A stretch of DNA of 64,000 nucleotides from Bacteroidota bacterium. GTDB taxonomy: Bacteria; Bacteroidota; Bacteroidia; Chitinophagales; Chitinophagaceae. The notes beneath the pieces were generated by a model that ran no database searches, had not been told where the DNA came from, and worked only from the letters and a program-made list of their open reading frames with translations. Position 1 is the first letter of the stretch. The number at the start of each line of letters is the position of its first letter. The position numbers and the translations under genes were made by a program. The stretch is from the NCBI GenBank assembly GCA_005789565.1, contig SXXL01000042.1, positions 1 to 64,000 of the forward strand, in the 5' to 3' direction. This document shows, in pieces, positions 45,938 to 55,642 of this stretch.

Positions 45938-47823
45938 CGCTCAAGCGTATCTACATATTGCCCCTGATCCTGGTGTTGGCCGGGTTGAATCTAATGAGCG
46001 GTCGCTCTTCCTATGCACAAACTCGTCGGGTTGATGTATTGGTGGTGGGTGGCGGCACGGGGGGTACGGCGGCGGGCATTCAGTCGGCTCGCACCGGAGC
46101 GCGTACATTGATCGTAGAGCCGACCCCTTGGTTGGGTGGCATGTTGACGGCGGCAGGTGTTTCGGCCACCGATGGCAATCATTTACTGCCATCGGGATTG
46201 TGGGCCGAGTTTCGGGAGCAGTTGTATAAAGTATATGGCGGTCCCAATAAGGTAGCTACCGGTTGGGTGAGCAATACGCAATTTGAGCCGCATGTGGGCG
46301 ATAGCATTTTCAAATCGATGGCGGCACGCGAATCGAATCTGACGGTGCTGTACGGTTATGAATTGGTCGCGGTAATTAAAAAAGGCGATCGGATTTGTGG
46401 CGCGAGGTTTCAGCATCTGACGACTGGAAAGAAATTGCTGGTGCGTTCCACACAGCTGATCGATGCTACGGAGTTGGGGGATGCGATCGCGCTGGCGGGT
46501 GTTCCTTTTGATGTGGGTATGGAAGCCTCTTCGGTAACGGGGGAGGATGTGAACGTTCCTGCAACGAACGATATCATTCAGGATATAACCTATGCTGCGA
46601 TCTTGAAGGATTACGGGTCGGGTGCGGATTGCACGATCGTCCGTCCGCCGAATTACGACCCGCGTGAATTTGACGGCGCTTGTACCGATTATTATTTGGA
46701 CAAAACTCGTTTGGCGCCCAATGTGGATGCGAAGAAGATGATCACGTATGGTCAGTTGCCCAACCGGAAGTACATGATCAATTGGCCCGGGTATGGGAAT
46801 GATATTTATTTGTCATTGATCTCATTGTCGCCGGCTCAGCGTCGACAGGCGTTGGAAGCGGCTAAGCAACAGACCCTACGGTTTATTTATTTTTTACAAA
46901 CCCAATTGGGCTTTCGTCACCTTGGCTTGGCCTCGGATGAGTTTCAGACGGCCGACCGATTGCCCTATATGGTTTATCATCGGGAGGGAAGACGGATGCA
47001 AGGGGTAACCCGATTTAAGGTACAGCATTTATCACGCCCTTTCAACGAGGATGCGCCGTTGTATCGGACGGGCATTTCGGTGGGCGATTATCCGATCGAT
47101 CATCATCATCGGAAGAATTCGGAGGCACCGCAGCATCTGGGATTTTATCCGGTGCCTTCATATAATGTACCGTTGGGTTCTTTGATCCCGCGCCTGCAAA
47201 AAGGAATTATTGCCGCGGAAAAATCGATCAGTGTAAGCAATGTGGTCAATGGTACAACGCGATTGCAGCCTTGTGTGTTGTTGACGGGTCAGGCGGCGGG
47301 ACTATTAGCGGCCAAAGCGGCGCTGACAAATCGTTCGGCAAAGGATGTGCCGGTTCGGGAATTGCAGCAAGCCTTGTTGGAGGCGAAGGCCTATATCGTG
47401 CCGTATGCCGATATCACTCCCACGCATCCGCATTTTGCGGCGGTGCAGCGGATCGGGGCGACCGGATTGTTGCGCGGGCGTTTGCAACCTTCGGGCTGGG
47501 CCAATCGGACCTGGTTCGATGCGGATTCCGTTATTCAATGGCGTGAGCTGGCCACCGGATTACAGGACTATTTGGTACTCGAGTCCAAACAAGAGTCGCT
47601 GAATCTTGTTAGTGGGAACGATCTGCTTTGGGTGTTGCGCCAATTGGGGGTAGCAGAGGACCCCGCCCCCCAGGTCGCAGCCTTATACCAGCGATCTGGG
47701 TTTGGCAACTGGGTGGCCGACAGACCCGTCCGGCGCATCGAATTAGCAGTGGCATTGGACCAATTGGCCGATCCATTTCGCACGAAGGCCGTTGATCATC
47801 AGGGAAAATTTGTATCACCATAA
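45934..47823 (+). CDS. FAD-dependent oxidoreductase (FAD_oxidored-like), secreted
   Basis: VDVLVVGGGTGGTAAGIQSARTGARTLIVEPTPWLGGMLTAAGVSA; ATGA overlap with AGE gene. Confidence 0.9.
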   Translation: MTLKRIYILPLILVLAGLNLMSGRSSYAQTRRVDVLVVGGGTGGTAAGIQSARTGARTLIVEPTPWLGGMLTAAGVSATDGNHLLPSGLWAEFREQLYKVYGGPNKVATGWVSNTQFEPHVGDSIFKSMAARESNLTVLYGYELVAVIKKGDRICGARFQHLTTGKKLLVRSTQLIDATELGDAIALAGVPFDVGMEASSVTGEDVNVPATNDIIQDITYAAILKDYGSGADCTIVRPPNYDPREFDGACTDYYLDKTRLAPNVDAKKMITYGQLPNRKYMINWPGYGNDIYLSLISLSPAQRRQALEAAKQQTLRFIYFLQTQLGFRHLGLASDEFQTADRLPYMVYHREGRRMQGVTRFKVQHLSRPFNEDAPLYRTGISVGDYPIDHHHRKNSEAPQHLGFYPVPSYNVPLGSLIPRLQKGIIAAEKSISVSNVVNGTTRLQPCVLLTGQAAGLLAAKAALTNRSAKDVPVRELQQALLEAKAYIVPYADITPTHPHFAAVQRIGATGLLRGRLQPSGWANRTWFDADSVIQWRELATGLQDYLVLESKQESLNLVSGNDLLWVLRQLGVAEDPAPQVAALYQRSGFGNWVADRPVRRIELAVALDQLADPFRTKAVDHQGKFVSP

Positions 47824-47850
47824 AAACCAACCATTCAAAAACGAGTGTTT

Positions 47851-50800
47851 ATGAAACAACTAACCATTATGAGCTGCTTCCTCCTTTGCATGCTGGGGCA
47901 GGTCTTCGCTCAATCCGCCCGGGTTGTCGGAACGGTTTCCGATGCCGCGGGAAAAGGTATTGAGGGAGTCTCTGTCTCCGTCAAGGGGAAATCCGGAGGT
48001 GTCATCACCAACGCATCCGGAAATTATTCCATTGCCGCGGCCGTCGGCGATCGTCTTCTCTTCTCCTCCGTCGGGTTTACGGCCCAGGAGGTGGAAGTGA
48101 AGGGGACGCGACTGGATGTCTCCCTTGTCTCCGCCACTGGGGACCTAGGGGAGGTCGTCGTTGTCGGCTACGGCTCGCAGCGTAAGGGCAATGTGATCAG
48201 TGCCATCACCACCGTAAAAGGGGGTGAGCTGATTAAACGACCTCTGGCTTCCACCAGTATGGCCTTGCAGGGATTTGCGCCTGGGGTGGTGATTCAGCAA
48301 GGGTCCGGTCAGCCCGGCGCCGATGGCGGGGCCATCAATATCCGGGGGATCGGGTCCATCACCAACAGCAGTTCTCCGCTGATCATCGTGGATGGGGTCG
48401 AGGGTGTCAGCATGAACGATGTTGACCCCAACGTGATCGAGAGCATTACCGTTCTGAAGGATGCCGCTTCCACGGCCGTGTATGGTGTCCGGGGTACCAA
48501 CGGGGTCATCCTTATCAAGACCAAGCGCGGTCAGGCCGGAAAGACCTCCGTCTCCTTCAACAGTTTCGTGACCAAGCAAACACCTACGAATTTACCCGAG
48601 CTGGTCTCCTCTGTCGATCACATGATCCTCTTCAATGAGTATCGCACGAATGCCGGAGGCGCTGCTCAATTCTCTCAGGCCGATATTGATCGGTATCGAA
48701 CTACGCCGCCCGACAACCTGAATGTATTCAATACGGATTGGAAGGACCTGATCTTCCAAAATTCCGGTCTGATGCAAAACCACAACCTGATCGTGAACGG
48801 AGGTTCTGAAAAAGTAAGCTTCCTGGCCTCGGGTACGTATTTGAATCAGCAGGGGATCGTCACCAATAACAGTTTCCGTAAATACGACCTGCGGTTGAAC
48901 GGGGATGTGAACCTGAGCCGCAAGGTCAAGTTCACCACCGACCTGTTCTACACCAAGGCAACGAATATTCAGCCGGCGGGTATGTCACCCAATGAGATCG
49001 TACAGCGCGGTATTTCGATGGCCCGTTTGTGGCCGGCGAAATTCGGCGATGGACTCTACGGAGATGCGGGACAGACCAACCGGATCAATCCCGTAGCCGC
49101 CGCGGAGGCCTCAGGCCTTAACCGTGCCGAAACGCCCACGCTCTCTGTTCGCTTTGCACTAAATGCAGAGGTGTTCCGCAATTTTGTCGTGGAGGCCGCG
49201 TACAATACGCGCTCTTCCTGGACCGAGGCCTATGTGGCCCGGACGGCTTATGCGTCTTACAATCCCAATCCGGCTGCCAACAATTATCTGTTCGCACAGA
49301 TGGTGGGAGATTCCTTGTTGACATATACCAACAACCGGCTTAACAGCAACCAGTATTATGCATCGGGAACCTACAGTTTCCAATTGAAGAAAGATCATCA
49401 GTTCCGCGTGCAGGGTGGTTTCCAGGGGTTGGACAATGTGGTCAGTACTGTCACGGCTTCCCGTGCCGGTTTGGCCAATCCGGATCGTCCCTACCTGAAC
49501 CTGGCCACCGGTGCCTTTGGGGCACCCAGTGGTTCGGCTGCCGATTTCGCCCTGGCCGGTTTCTTTGGTCGCATCAACTATAATTTCAAGCAGACCTATC
49601 TGCTAGAAGCGACCGGTCGATACGACGGATCTTCCCGGTTCAGCCAGCTGCGTGGAAAGCAATGGGGCTTCTTCCCTGGCGTCTCTGCCGGTTGGGTACT
49701 GAGCAAGGAAAAATTCATGGAGAAAGTTGACTTTATCAACTATGCCAAGTTGCGGGTCTCCTACGGTAAACTCGGAAACCAGGAACTGGGAAGCAATTAT
49801 CCCTTCGTGGCGCAATTGAATCCCGGTACCGCCTATTATTTTAATAACGTGCTGACGCCTGGCTCTTCCCTCAATAATATCCCGAATGAGACGGTCAGCT
49901 GGGAAAATTCGACCCAGAGCAATGTAGGGGTGGATCTTGCCTTCCTGAAGAGCAAATTGAATGTCACCTTCGATATCTATCAGAAGAAGATCACCGACAT
50001 GTTGATCGATTTCCCTGTGGCCAATGCCCTGGGATATGCCGGTAGCTCTGTGATCCCCGCCAACGCCGGTAGCATGGTGAACAAAGGCTGGGAGTTTTCT
50101 GCCACGTACCGCGACAAGGCCGGTAAACTGAATTACAGCATCACGGCCAACCTGAGCGATGTACGCAACGAGGTATTGGATACCAAAGGGCTTGATATCG
50201 TTCAGGGCATCCAAGTATCCCGTGCCGGATACCCGGTCCGTTCATATTTGCTTTACAAGACAAATCGCTTGTATCAACCCGGGGAGAACTTCAACAGCCC
50301 CTATAACGGAACGCGTGTCACGGGTGCCGGGGACATCAAGTATGTTGATCTGGACGGCAACGATACCCTCAATGCTAAAGACCGCATGCTGATGGGGAAT
50401 AACTTCCCCCGGTACGACTTCAGTTTGAACTTCAATGCCGACTACAAAGGATTCGACCTGAATATTTTCCTGTTCGGCGTGGCCAAACGCGACAACTACA
50501 TCTCTGGTGTAGGAGTTGAGCCCTTCAACGCCGGTAACTGGTTCGCCACCGGTCTCACCTCTGCCCTGGAGCGTTGGACGCCGGAGAAGACCAATTCCCG
50601 CTACCCCCGTCTCTTCTCGGGTGGGAACGGCAACTACATCGCATCCGATTTCTGGTTGCGCAACGGCGCCTTCATGCGGGTCAAGCACATCACGCTTGGC
50701 TATACCCTCGACAAGAAGTGGGCCGATAAGATCGGTGTGCAGCAACTCCGCTTCTACGTGAATACCGTCAATCCGCTGACCTTCTCCAATTACGAGCCCG

Positions 50801-50886
50801 GGTTCGATCCGGAGATCAGCAACAATACCGGTGCGTTCTATCCCATCATGAAGACAACCACCGTTGGTGTTAACCTCCGCTTTTGA
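47851..50886 (+). CDS. SusC/RagA family TonB-linked outer membrane protein
   Basis: VVGYGSQRKGNVISAITTVKG; IRGIGSITNSSSPLIIVDGVEG. Confidence 0.95.
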   Translation: MKQLTIMSCFLLCMLGQVFAQSARVVGTVSDAAGKGIEGVSVSVKGKSGGVITNASGNYSIAAAVGDRLLFSSVGFTAQEVEVKGTRLDVSLVSATGDLGEVVVVGYGSQRKGNVISAITTVKGGELIKRPLASTSMALQGFAPGVVIQQGSGQPGADGGAINIRGIGSITNSSSPLIIVDGVEGVSMNDVDPNVIESITVLKDAASTAVYGVRGTNGVILIKTKRGQAGKTSVSFNSFVTKQTPTNLPELVSSVDHMILFNEYRTNAGGAAQFSQADIDRYRTTPPDNLNVFNTDWKDLIFQNSGLMQNHNLIVNGGSEKVSFLASGTYLNQQGIVTNNSFRKYDLRLNGDVNLSRKVKFTTDLFYTKATNIQPAGMSPNEIVQRGISMARLWPAKFGDGLYGDAGQTNRINPVAAAEASGLNRAETPTLSVRFALNAEVFRNFVVEAAYNTRSSWTEAYVARTAYASYNPNPAANNYLFAQMVGDSLLTYTNNRLNSNQYYASGTYSFQLKKDHQFRVQGGFQGLDNVVSTVTASRAGLANPDRPYLNLATGAFGAPSGSAADFALAGFFGRINYNFKQTYLLEATGRYDGSSRFSQLRGKQWGFFPGVSAGWVLSKEKFMEKVDFINYAKLRVSYGKLGNQELGSNYPFVAQLNPGTAYYFNNVLTPGSSLNNIPNETVSWENSTQSNVGVDLAFLKSKLNVTFDIYQKKITDMLIDFPVANALGYAGSSVIPANAGSMVNKGWEFSATYRDKAGKLNYSITANLSDVRNEVLDTKGLDIVQGIQVSRAGYPVRSYLLYKTNRLYQPGENFNSPYNGTRVTGAGDIKYVDLDGNDTLNAKDRMLMGNNFPRYDFSLNFNADYKGFDLNIFLFGVAKRDNYISGVGVEPFNAGNWFATGLTSALERWTPEKTNSRYPRLFSGGNGNYIASDFWLRNGAFMRVKHITLGYTLDKKWADKIGVQQLRFYVNTVNPLTFSNYEPGFDPEISNNTGAFYPIMKTTTVGVNLRF

Positions 50887-50906
50887 TCACCCGAAAAAAT
50901 TCAATC

Positions 50907-52697
50907 ATGAAAAATACATTCATTACCGGTTCCCTTCTTCTCCTGGTGCTGGTCACTATCGCGCCGGGCTGTAAGAAATACTTGGACCGCAACCCGCTTT
51001 CGACCTTCTCGCAGGCCGACTTCTACAACAACGGCGCACAAGTGCAGCAGGCGCTTACCGGCGTTTACAATGCGTTTGGTGCTCGCACGGTGAGTCCGGG
51101 CTTCAACAACCCCACGCCCTATTTTTCCAAGATGGACCTCTACACGGAGCTGGGGCATGAGCGCGGTCTCAATGGCACGATCGCATCCGGCGCCTACAAC
51201 TCCACCAACGGTACAGTATCGGAGCTATGGACGGCTTTCTTCCAAGTGATCCAACGCTCGAACAACCTGCTATTCTATATGAACAAGGCCCAGGCCACCA
51301 TGACCGAGGCCGAGTACAAGCGGGTTCAGGCAGAGGCGAAAGTGCTTCGCGCCCTTGCGTACTGGCACCTGATCGCCTATTACGGGGATGTGCCCTTCTT
51401 CACGGCGCCGCCCTCTACACCTGAAGAGATCTACAATTTCACGCGTACCACCAAGAAGACCATCATCGATTTTCTGATCGATGACCTTACGGCCTCTTCG
51501 GTCGACCTCGACTGGTTGCCCAGCCAATTCGGGCGCGTCAGCCGCGGGGTATCCCTGGGTGCAGCGGCCCGTTTGGCCATGCTGATGGGTACGACCGAGT
51601 ACTACACCAAGGCAGCGGATCTGACCGACAACATCATCGCTAATGGTCCCTATGCCCTGAATCCCGTTTACGGAAATCTGTTTCGCAAGGCAGGTCAGAC
51701 CGCCAATGTGGGCAATGAGATCATGTTCATCTATCCTTATGGTGATGCCGATCCCGGATCCTTCAATTATCTGAATCTGGTACAGGGATCTCGGAACCAG
51801 GGCGGACAATCTAGTCACTTCCCCAGTCAGTTCCTCGTGGATCTCTTCGAGTGTACCGATGGTAAGAATATCGCGGAGTCGCCGCTCTACAATCCGGCTC
51901 GCCCCAATCGTAACCGTGACCCACGGATGAAGCAAACGGTGGTCGTACCGGGTGATACCGTGATCGTACAAGGATTCACCAGCATGGTGTTCAATATCAA
52001 CGCTACCGTGGCCACATTCAATACCACTACCCAGGCCATCACCTTCCCCAGCACCACCACCAATCAGGACAGCCTAAATGCATTTGGCGCTCGTCAGAAC
52101 GGGTTGGGCAATTACTGGCGGAAGTATCTGCAGGATCGTGACATCAACGGTACCGCCGGAAACTTTTTTAAAGTGGGTTGGGTATATATGCGCTTTGCCG
52201 AGATCCTGCTGATCAATGCAGAGGCGCATCTGGAGAAAGGTTCCGCCTCTTCTGTGGTTGTCACGGCGATCAACCGCGTACGCGCTCGGGCCGGCATGCC
52301 CAATGTCGATGCCGCTATTCAGGGTAATGCTCAACGCTTGAAGGCTTTGGTGCGTCGCGAGAAGATGGTTGAGCTGGCCAATGAAGGCTTGCATATGGCC
52401 GACCTGCGTCGTTGGGACAATGGCGCCTATGCAGCACGGGTAATGCCCGGACAAACCTATGGTCAGACCACTTCGAACATGAGACTGACCGCTGGTGTCG
52501 GACTTGAATTCACACTTCCGGATGCGCCACCCGTATTCGATGCTACCTATGAGGTGCCCATCGATTATACCGGCAGTGCCGCTCGTCGCCTCCTTCGCGA
52601 GATCCGGCTGTATAACGACAATCAGCATCGTCTCTGCCCCATTCCGCAAGGTGAGATCGATAAGAACAAGAATCTCACCCAAAATCCAGGCTGGTAA
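50907..52697 (+). CDS. SusD/RagB family nutrient-binding lipoprotein
   Basis: Lipobox-like APGCKKYLDRNPLSTFSQADFYNN; RYRNPGW-like SusD C-terminus (CPIPQGEIDKNKNLTQNPGW). Confidence 0.95.
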   Translation: MKNTFITGSLLLLVLVTIAPGCKKYLDRNPLSTFSQADFYNNGAQVQQALTGVYNAFGARTVSPGFNNPTPYFSKMDLYTELGHERGLNGTIASGAYNSTNGTVSELWTAFFQVIQRSNNLLFYMNKAQATMTEAEYKRVQAEAKVLRALAYWHLIAYYGDVPFFTAPPSTPEEIYNFTRTTKKTIIDFLIDDLTASSVDLDWLPSQFGRVSRGVSLGAAARLAMLMGTTEYYTKAADLTDNIIANGPYALNPVYGNLFRKAGQTANVGNEIMFIYPYGDADPGSFNYLNLVQGSRNQGGQSSHFPSQFLVDLFECTDGKNIAESPLYNPARPNRNRDPRMKQTVVVPGDTVIVQGFTSMVFNINATVATFNTTTQAITFPSTTTNQDSLNAFGARQNGLGNYWRKYLQDRDINGTAGNFFKVGWVYMRFAEILLINAEAHLEKGSASSVVVTAINRVRARAGMPNVDAAIQGNAQRLKALVRREKMVELANEGLHMADLRRWDNGAYAARVMPGQTYGQTTSNMRLTAGVGLEFTLPDAPPVFDATYEVPIDYTGSAARRLLREIRLYNDNQHRLCPIPQGEIDKNKNLTQNPGW

Positions 52698-52723
52698 CAA
52701 TCAGTATACATAAGCAAGAAAAC

Positions 52724-52753
52724 GGCCGCCCTTTCCAGGGTGGCCTTTTTTTT
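52724..52753 (+). terminator. Rho-independent-type terminator after susD
   Basis: GGCCGCCCT-TTCC-AGGGTGGCC followed by T8. Confidence 0.88.
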
Positions 52754-52767
52754 GGAACTTCATACAC

Positions 52768-54156
52768 ATGAAACAACGACTGGAATCGCTGGATGCCCTC
52801 CGGGGATTCGCCATCCTCACCATGGTGCTCTCAGGCAGCATTGCATTCGGCGATGCGTTGCCCGGTTGGATGTATCATGCACAAGTTCCGCCACCCACCC
52901 ATGTTTTTGATCCCACTCGCCCCGGCATCACGTGGGTCGATCTGGTCTTTCCTTTTTTCCTGTTTAGCATGGGTGCGGCCTTTCCGCTGGTGCTTCACCA
53001 TCCGCTTACTCCACCTACTTTTTTTAACTTACTCCGCACAGCCTTTCGCCGCTACGGATTGCTTCTATTCTTTGCCCTTTTCTCGCAGCACTTCAAAGCC
53101 TGGGTGCTCTCCGATTCGCCAAGCTGGATCCATCAATTTCAATCGATCGTTGCCTTTCTAATTCTTTTCATCGTGCTGTACAGTTGGAAGGAGATCCATT
53201 CTCCGCGTCTTCGTGGCGGACTTCGTCTGATCACCTTGCTCGCAGCCATTGCATGGATGTGCCTGGGTACTTATTCAAATGGAAAGGGCTTTGACCCCTA
53301 TCGCTCCGATATCATCCTCGTGGTGCTGGCCAATATGGCATTTTTCGGAACGATTATTTATGGTTGTACGCAGAATCGGCCTTGGGTTCGCGTGGCCATT
53401 CTTCCGCTGGTGATGGCCATTTTCTTTGCGTCCAAGCAGGAGGGTTGGGCCAAGGATTTGTATTCGATCGATTCGATCGGAATCATTCAGATCGATTGGG
53501 CGTATAAATTTTATTTTCTCAAGTATCTGTTTATCGTGATTCCGGGGATGTTTGCGGGGGAGTGGTTAAAGGGCCTGATGTCCGAAACGGTGCCCTCCCC
53601 GAAATGGTTTGGCCGGGCGGGTGTATTGGGTTTGATGCTCATCGGTTGGAATCTTTACGGGCTGTATACGCGTCAGCTGACCCTCAACCTATTTGGCACG
53701 CTGTTGTTACTTGTAGGGATGTATGCGTCGTTGCGGAAACAACTTTCTATTTCATTGAATAAATTATTTCAGGCGGGTGCGTATTTACTTGTATTGGGTT
53801 TGTGTTTTGAGTCGGTGGAGGGCGGAATCAAAAAAGATCCCTCTAACTACAGTTATTATTTTGTGTGCTCGGGACTGGCGTTTGTTGCTCTGATCGTGTT
53901 GGAGTCGGCATTGAAAAGCCCCACGGGGAAGCGCGTAGTGGGGTTTTTGTCGGTGCAGGGACAAAATCCCATGGTGGCCTATGTAACCGGCAGCTTGCTT
54001 TTGTTACCACTTATGACCTTGAGTGATATTAAGCCCTATTGGGACTCCATGAATCAAACTGCCTGGATGGGATTTGCGAAGGGGGTTCTCTTTACAGGCG
54101 CCGTATCGGTCGTTACTTATTTGTTTGTTCAGCGACGGTGGTTCTGGCGGACTTGA
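52768..54156 (+). CDS. DUF5009 / heparan-alpha-glucosaminide N-acetyltransferase-like membrane protein (NagX-like)
   Basis: QRLESLDALRGFAILTMVLSGSI; GITWVDLVFPFFLFSMGAAFPL. Confidence 0.86.
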   Translation: MKQRLESLDALRGFAILTMVLSGSIAFGDALPGWMYHAQVPPPTHVFDPTRPGITWVDLVFPFFLFSMGAAFPLVLHHPLTPPTFFNLLRTAFRRYGLLLFFALFSQHFKAWVLSDSPSWIHQFQSIVAFLILFIVLYSWKEIHSPRLRGGLRLITLLAAIAWMCLGTYSNGKGFDPYRSDIILVVLANMAFFGTIIYGCTQNRPWVRVAILPLVMAIFFASKQEGWAKDLYSIDSIGIIQIDWAYKFYFLKYLFIVIPGMFAGEWLKGLMSETVPSPKWFGRAGVLGLMLIGWNLYGLYTRQLTLNLFGTLLLLVGMYASLRKQLSISLNKLFQAGAYLLVLGLCFESVEGGIKKDPSNYSYYFVCSGLAFVALIVLESALKSPTGKRVVGFLSVQGQNPMVAYVTGSLLLLPLMTLSDIKPYWDSMNQTAWMGFAKGVLFTGAVSVVTYLFVQRRWFWRT

Positions 54157-54447
54157 TAACTCGATCAATGGTGGTGCAACTTATTCATAGACATGTGAAT
54201 AACGTTTAGTTTCGAGGGGGGTTAAATTTGCGTGGGCATCGGAATTTTATACCCCGGTAGCCATCAAAATTTAGAACAGATTCGAAGCCTGTTGGATAAT
54301 TTATAATAAATTAGAACTTGAATCAAAAAACATACCTATACACCGCGATTAATTATCTAGATTGATGAAAATGAGATCTATAAGTCAGCTGGAAGTAAGG
54401 CTTAAAGACGACAGTGTAATATTAAATTAACAGAATAAAACCTAGTT

Positions 54448-55458
54448 ATGGGAAGAGAAATATCACTTTTTGCGGACTACCACCAAAAGGAAAACTCACT
54501 GACAAACTATTGTGGGTTAATTATGAAAATGCTATATGAAGATAGCCCAAGAAAATTTGAAGAACTTTTAGCAACTCTTTTAAAGACAGATACTAACATA
54601 ATTGTTGGCCCGACTTTTAGCCAACAGATAAAAACCATAAATAGTATTCCAGACTTAGCTATTACACAAAAATCATTTTCCGTTTTTTTTGAAACAAAAA
54701 TTACGGATTGGTTTTATGAGGACCAAATTAACCGACATATTGCAGGGTTCAATCAAACGGCAGACAATAAAGTACTTTTTTTGCTTTCCAATTTTGAAAA
54801 TGATAACTTATTTGAGCAATTTGACAAAGAAATTAAGGAGGCAAAAAAGCATAAAATTATTCTTCAACCTCTGACCTTTGAAGAGTTTGTTGGCTCACTT
54901 GAACAAGTGTGTACTTCGGATTATTTAAGAAATATACTTGATTTGTTTAAGTTATATCTTGACAGAAATGGACATCTTCCAAAGTGGAAATATTTACTTG
55001 ATGTTGTGAGTTGCTCAGGAAGTCTTGCAGAAATCGAACAAAGTGTTTATATGTGCCCTGACAGTGGTGGAGCATACAGTCATAGACGCGCAAAATATTT
55101 TGGACCATATTCGTCTAAAAGAGTGGCTGAGATATTTGAAATAAATGCAATCGTTGTAATTGAGAAGAATTTAGGGGAAGCAAAAATAAAATGGAAGAAT
55201 ACGAAAATAACAGATGAAACCTTGATTGAACAAGCAAAACAAAAATTACAAAATTGGCAATCGCGAGTTGATGAAAATAAATCAGTTCCATTACAGGTAT
55301 TCCTGCTCGATAATAGAGAACAAACAAATTTTGTTAAAAAAACGAGTGGCGGTATGTTGCAATCAAAAAAATATTTTTGGGATATAGCAATTGACTGTAA
55401 AAATTCGCAGGAACTCGCAGAGAAATTAAGAGACAAAAGTTGGAGTGACTATGAATAA
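54448..55458 (+). CDS. Putative PD-(D/E)XK nuclease-like protein in AT-rich island
   Basis: SIPDLAITQKSFSVFFETKITDWFYEDQI gives a PD...ExK pattern; composition much AT-richer than surroundings. Confidence 0.65.
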   Translation: MGREISLFADYHQKENSLTNYCGLIMKMLYEDSPRKFEELLATLLKTDTNIIVGPTFSQQIKTINSIPDLAITQKSFSVFFETKITDWFYEDQINRHIAGFNQTADNKVLFLLSNFENDNLFEQFDKEIKEAKKHKIILQPLTFEEFVGSLEQVCTSDYLRNILDLFKLYLDRNGHLPKWKYLLDVVSCSGSLAEIEQSVYMCPDSGGAYSHRRAKYFGPYSSKRVAEIFEINAIVVIEKNLGEAKIKWKNTKITDETLIEQAKQKLQNWQSRVDENKSVPLQVFLLDNREQTNFVKKTSGGMLQSKKYFWDIAIDCKNSQELAEKLRDKSWSDYE

Positions 55459-55642
55459 CATCCGACAGAAAAAGGCCTGAACAGCTAACAGTATCTACCT
55501 AAAGGGATAGTTCACAGGTCAAGTAAAAAATTTATCTTTCTAAGATTTCCGATTAGTAGACAGTAAAGTACTAGAAATCGTCACTTCGACAAGAGCCAAA
55601 ACGCCATGTCTATCGAACAGTATAACCAAATATGCTTCCTGA

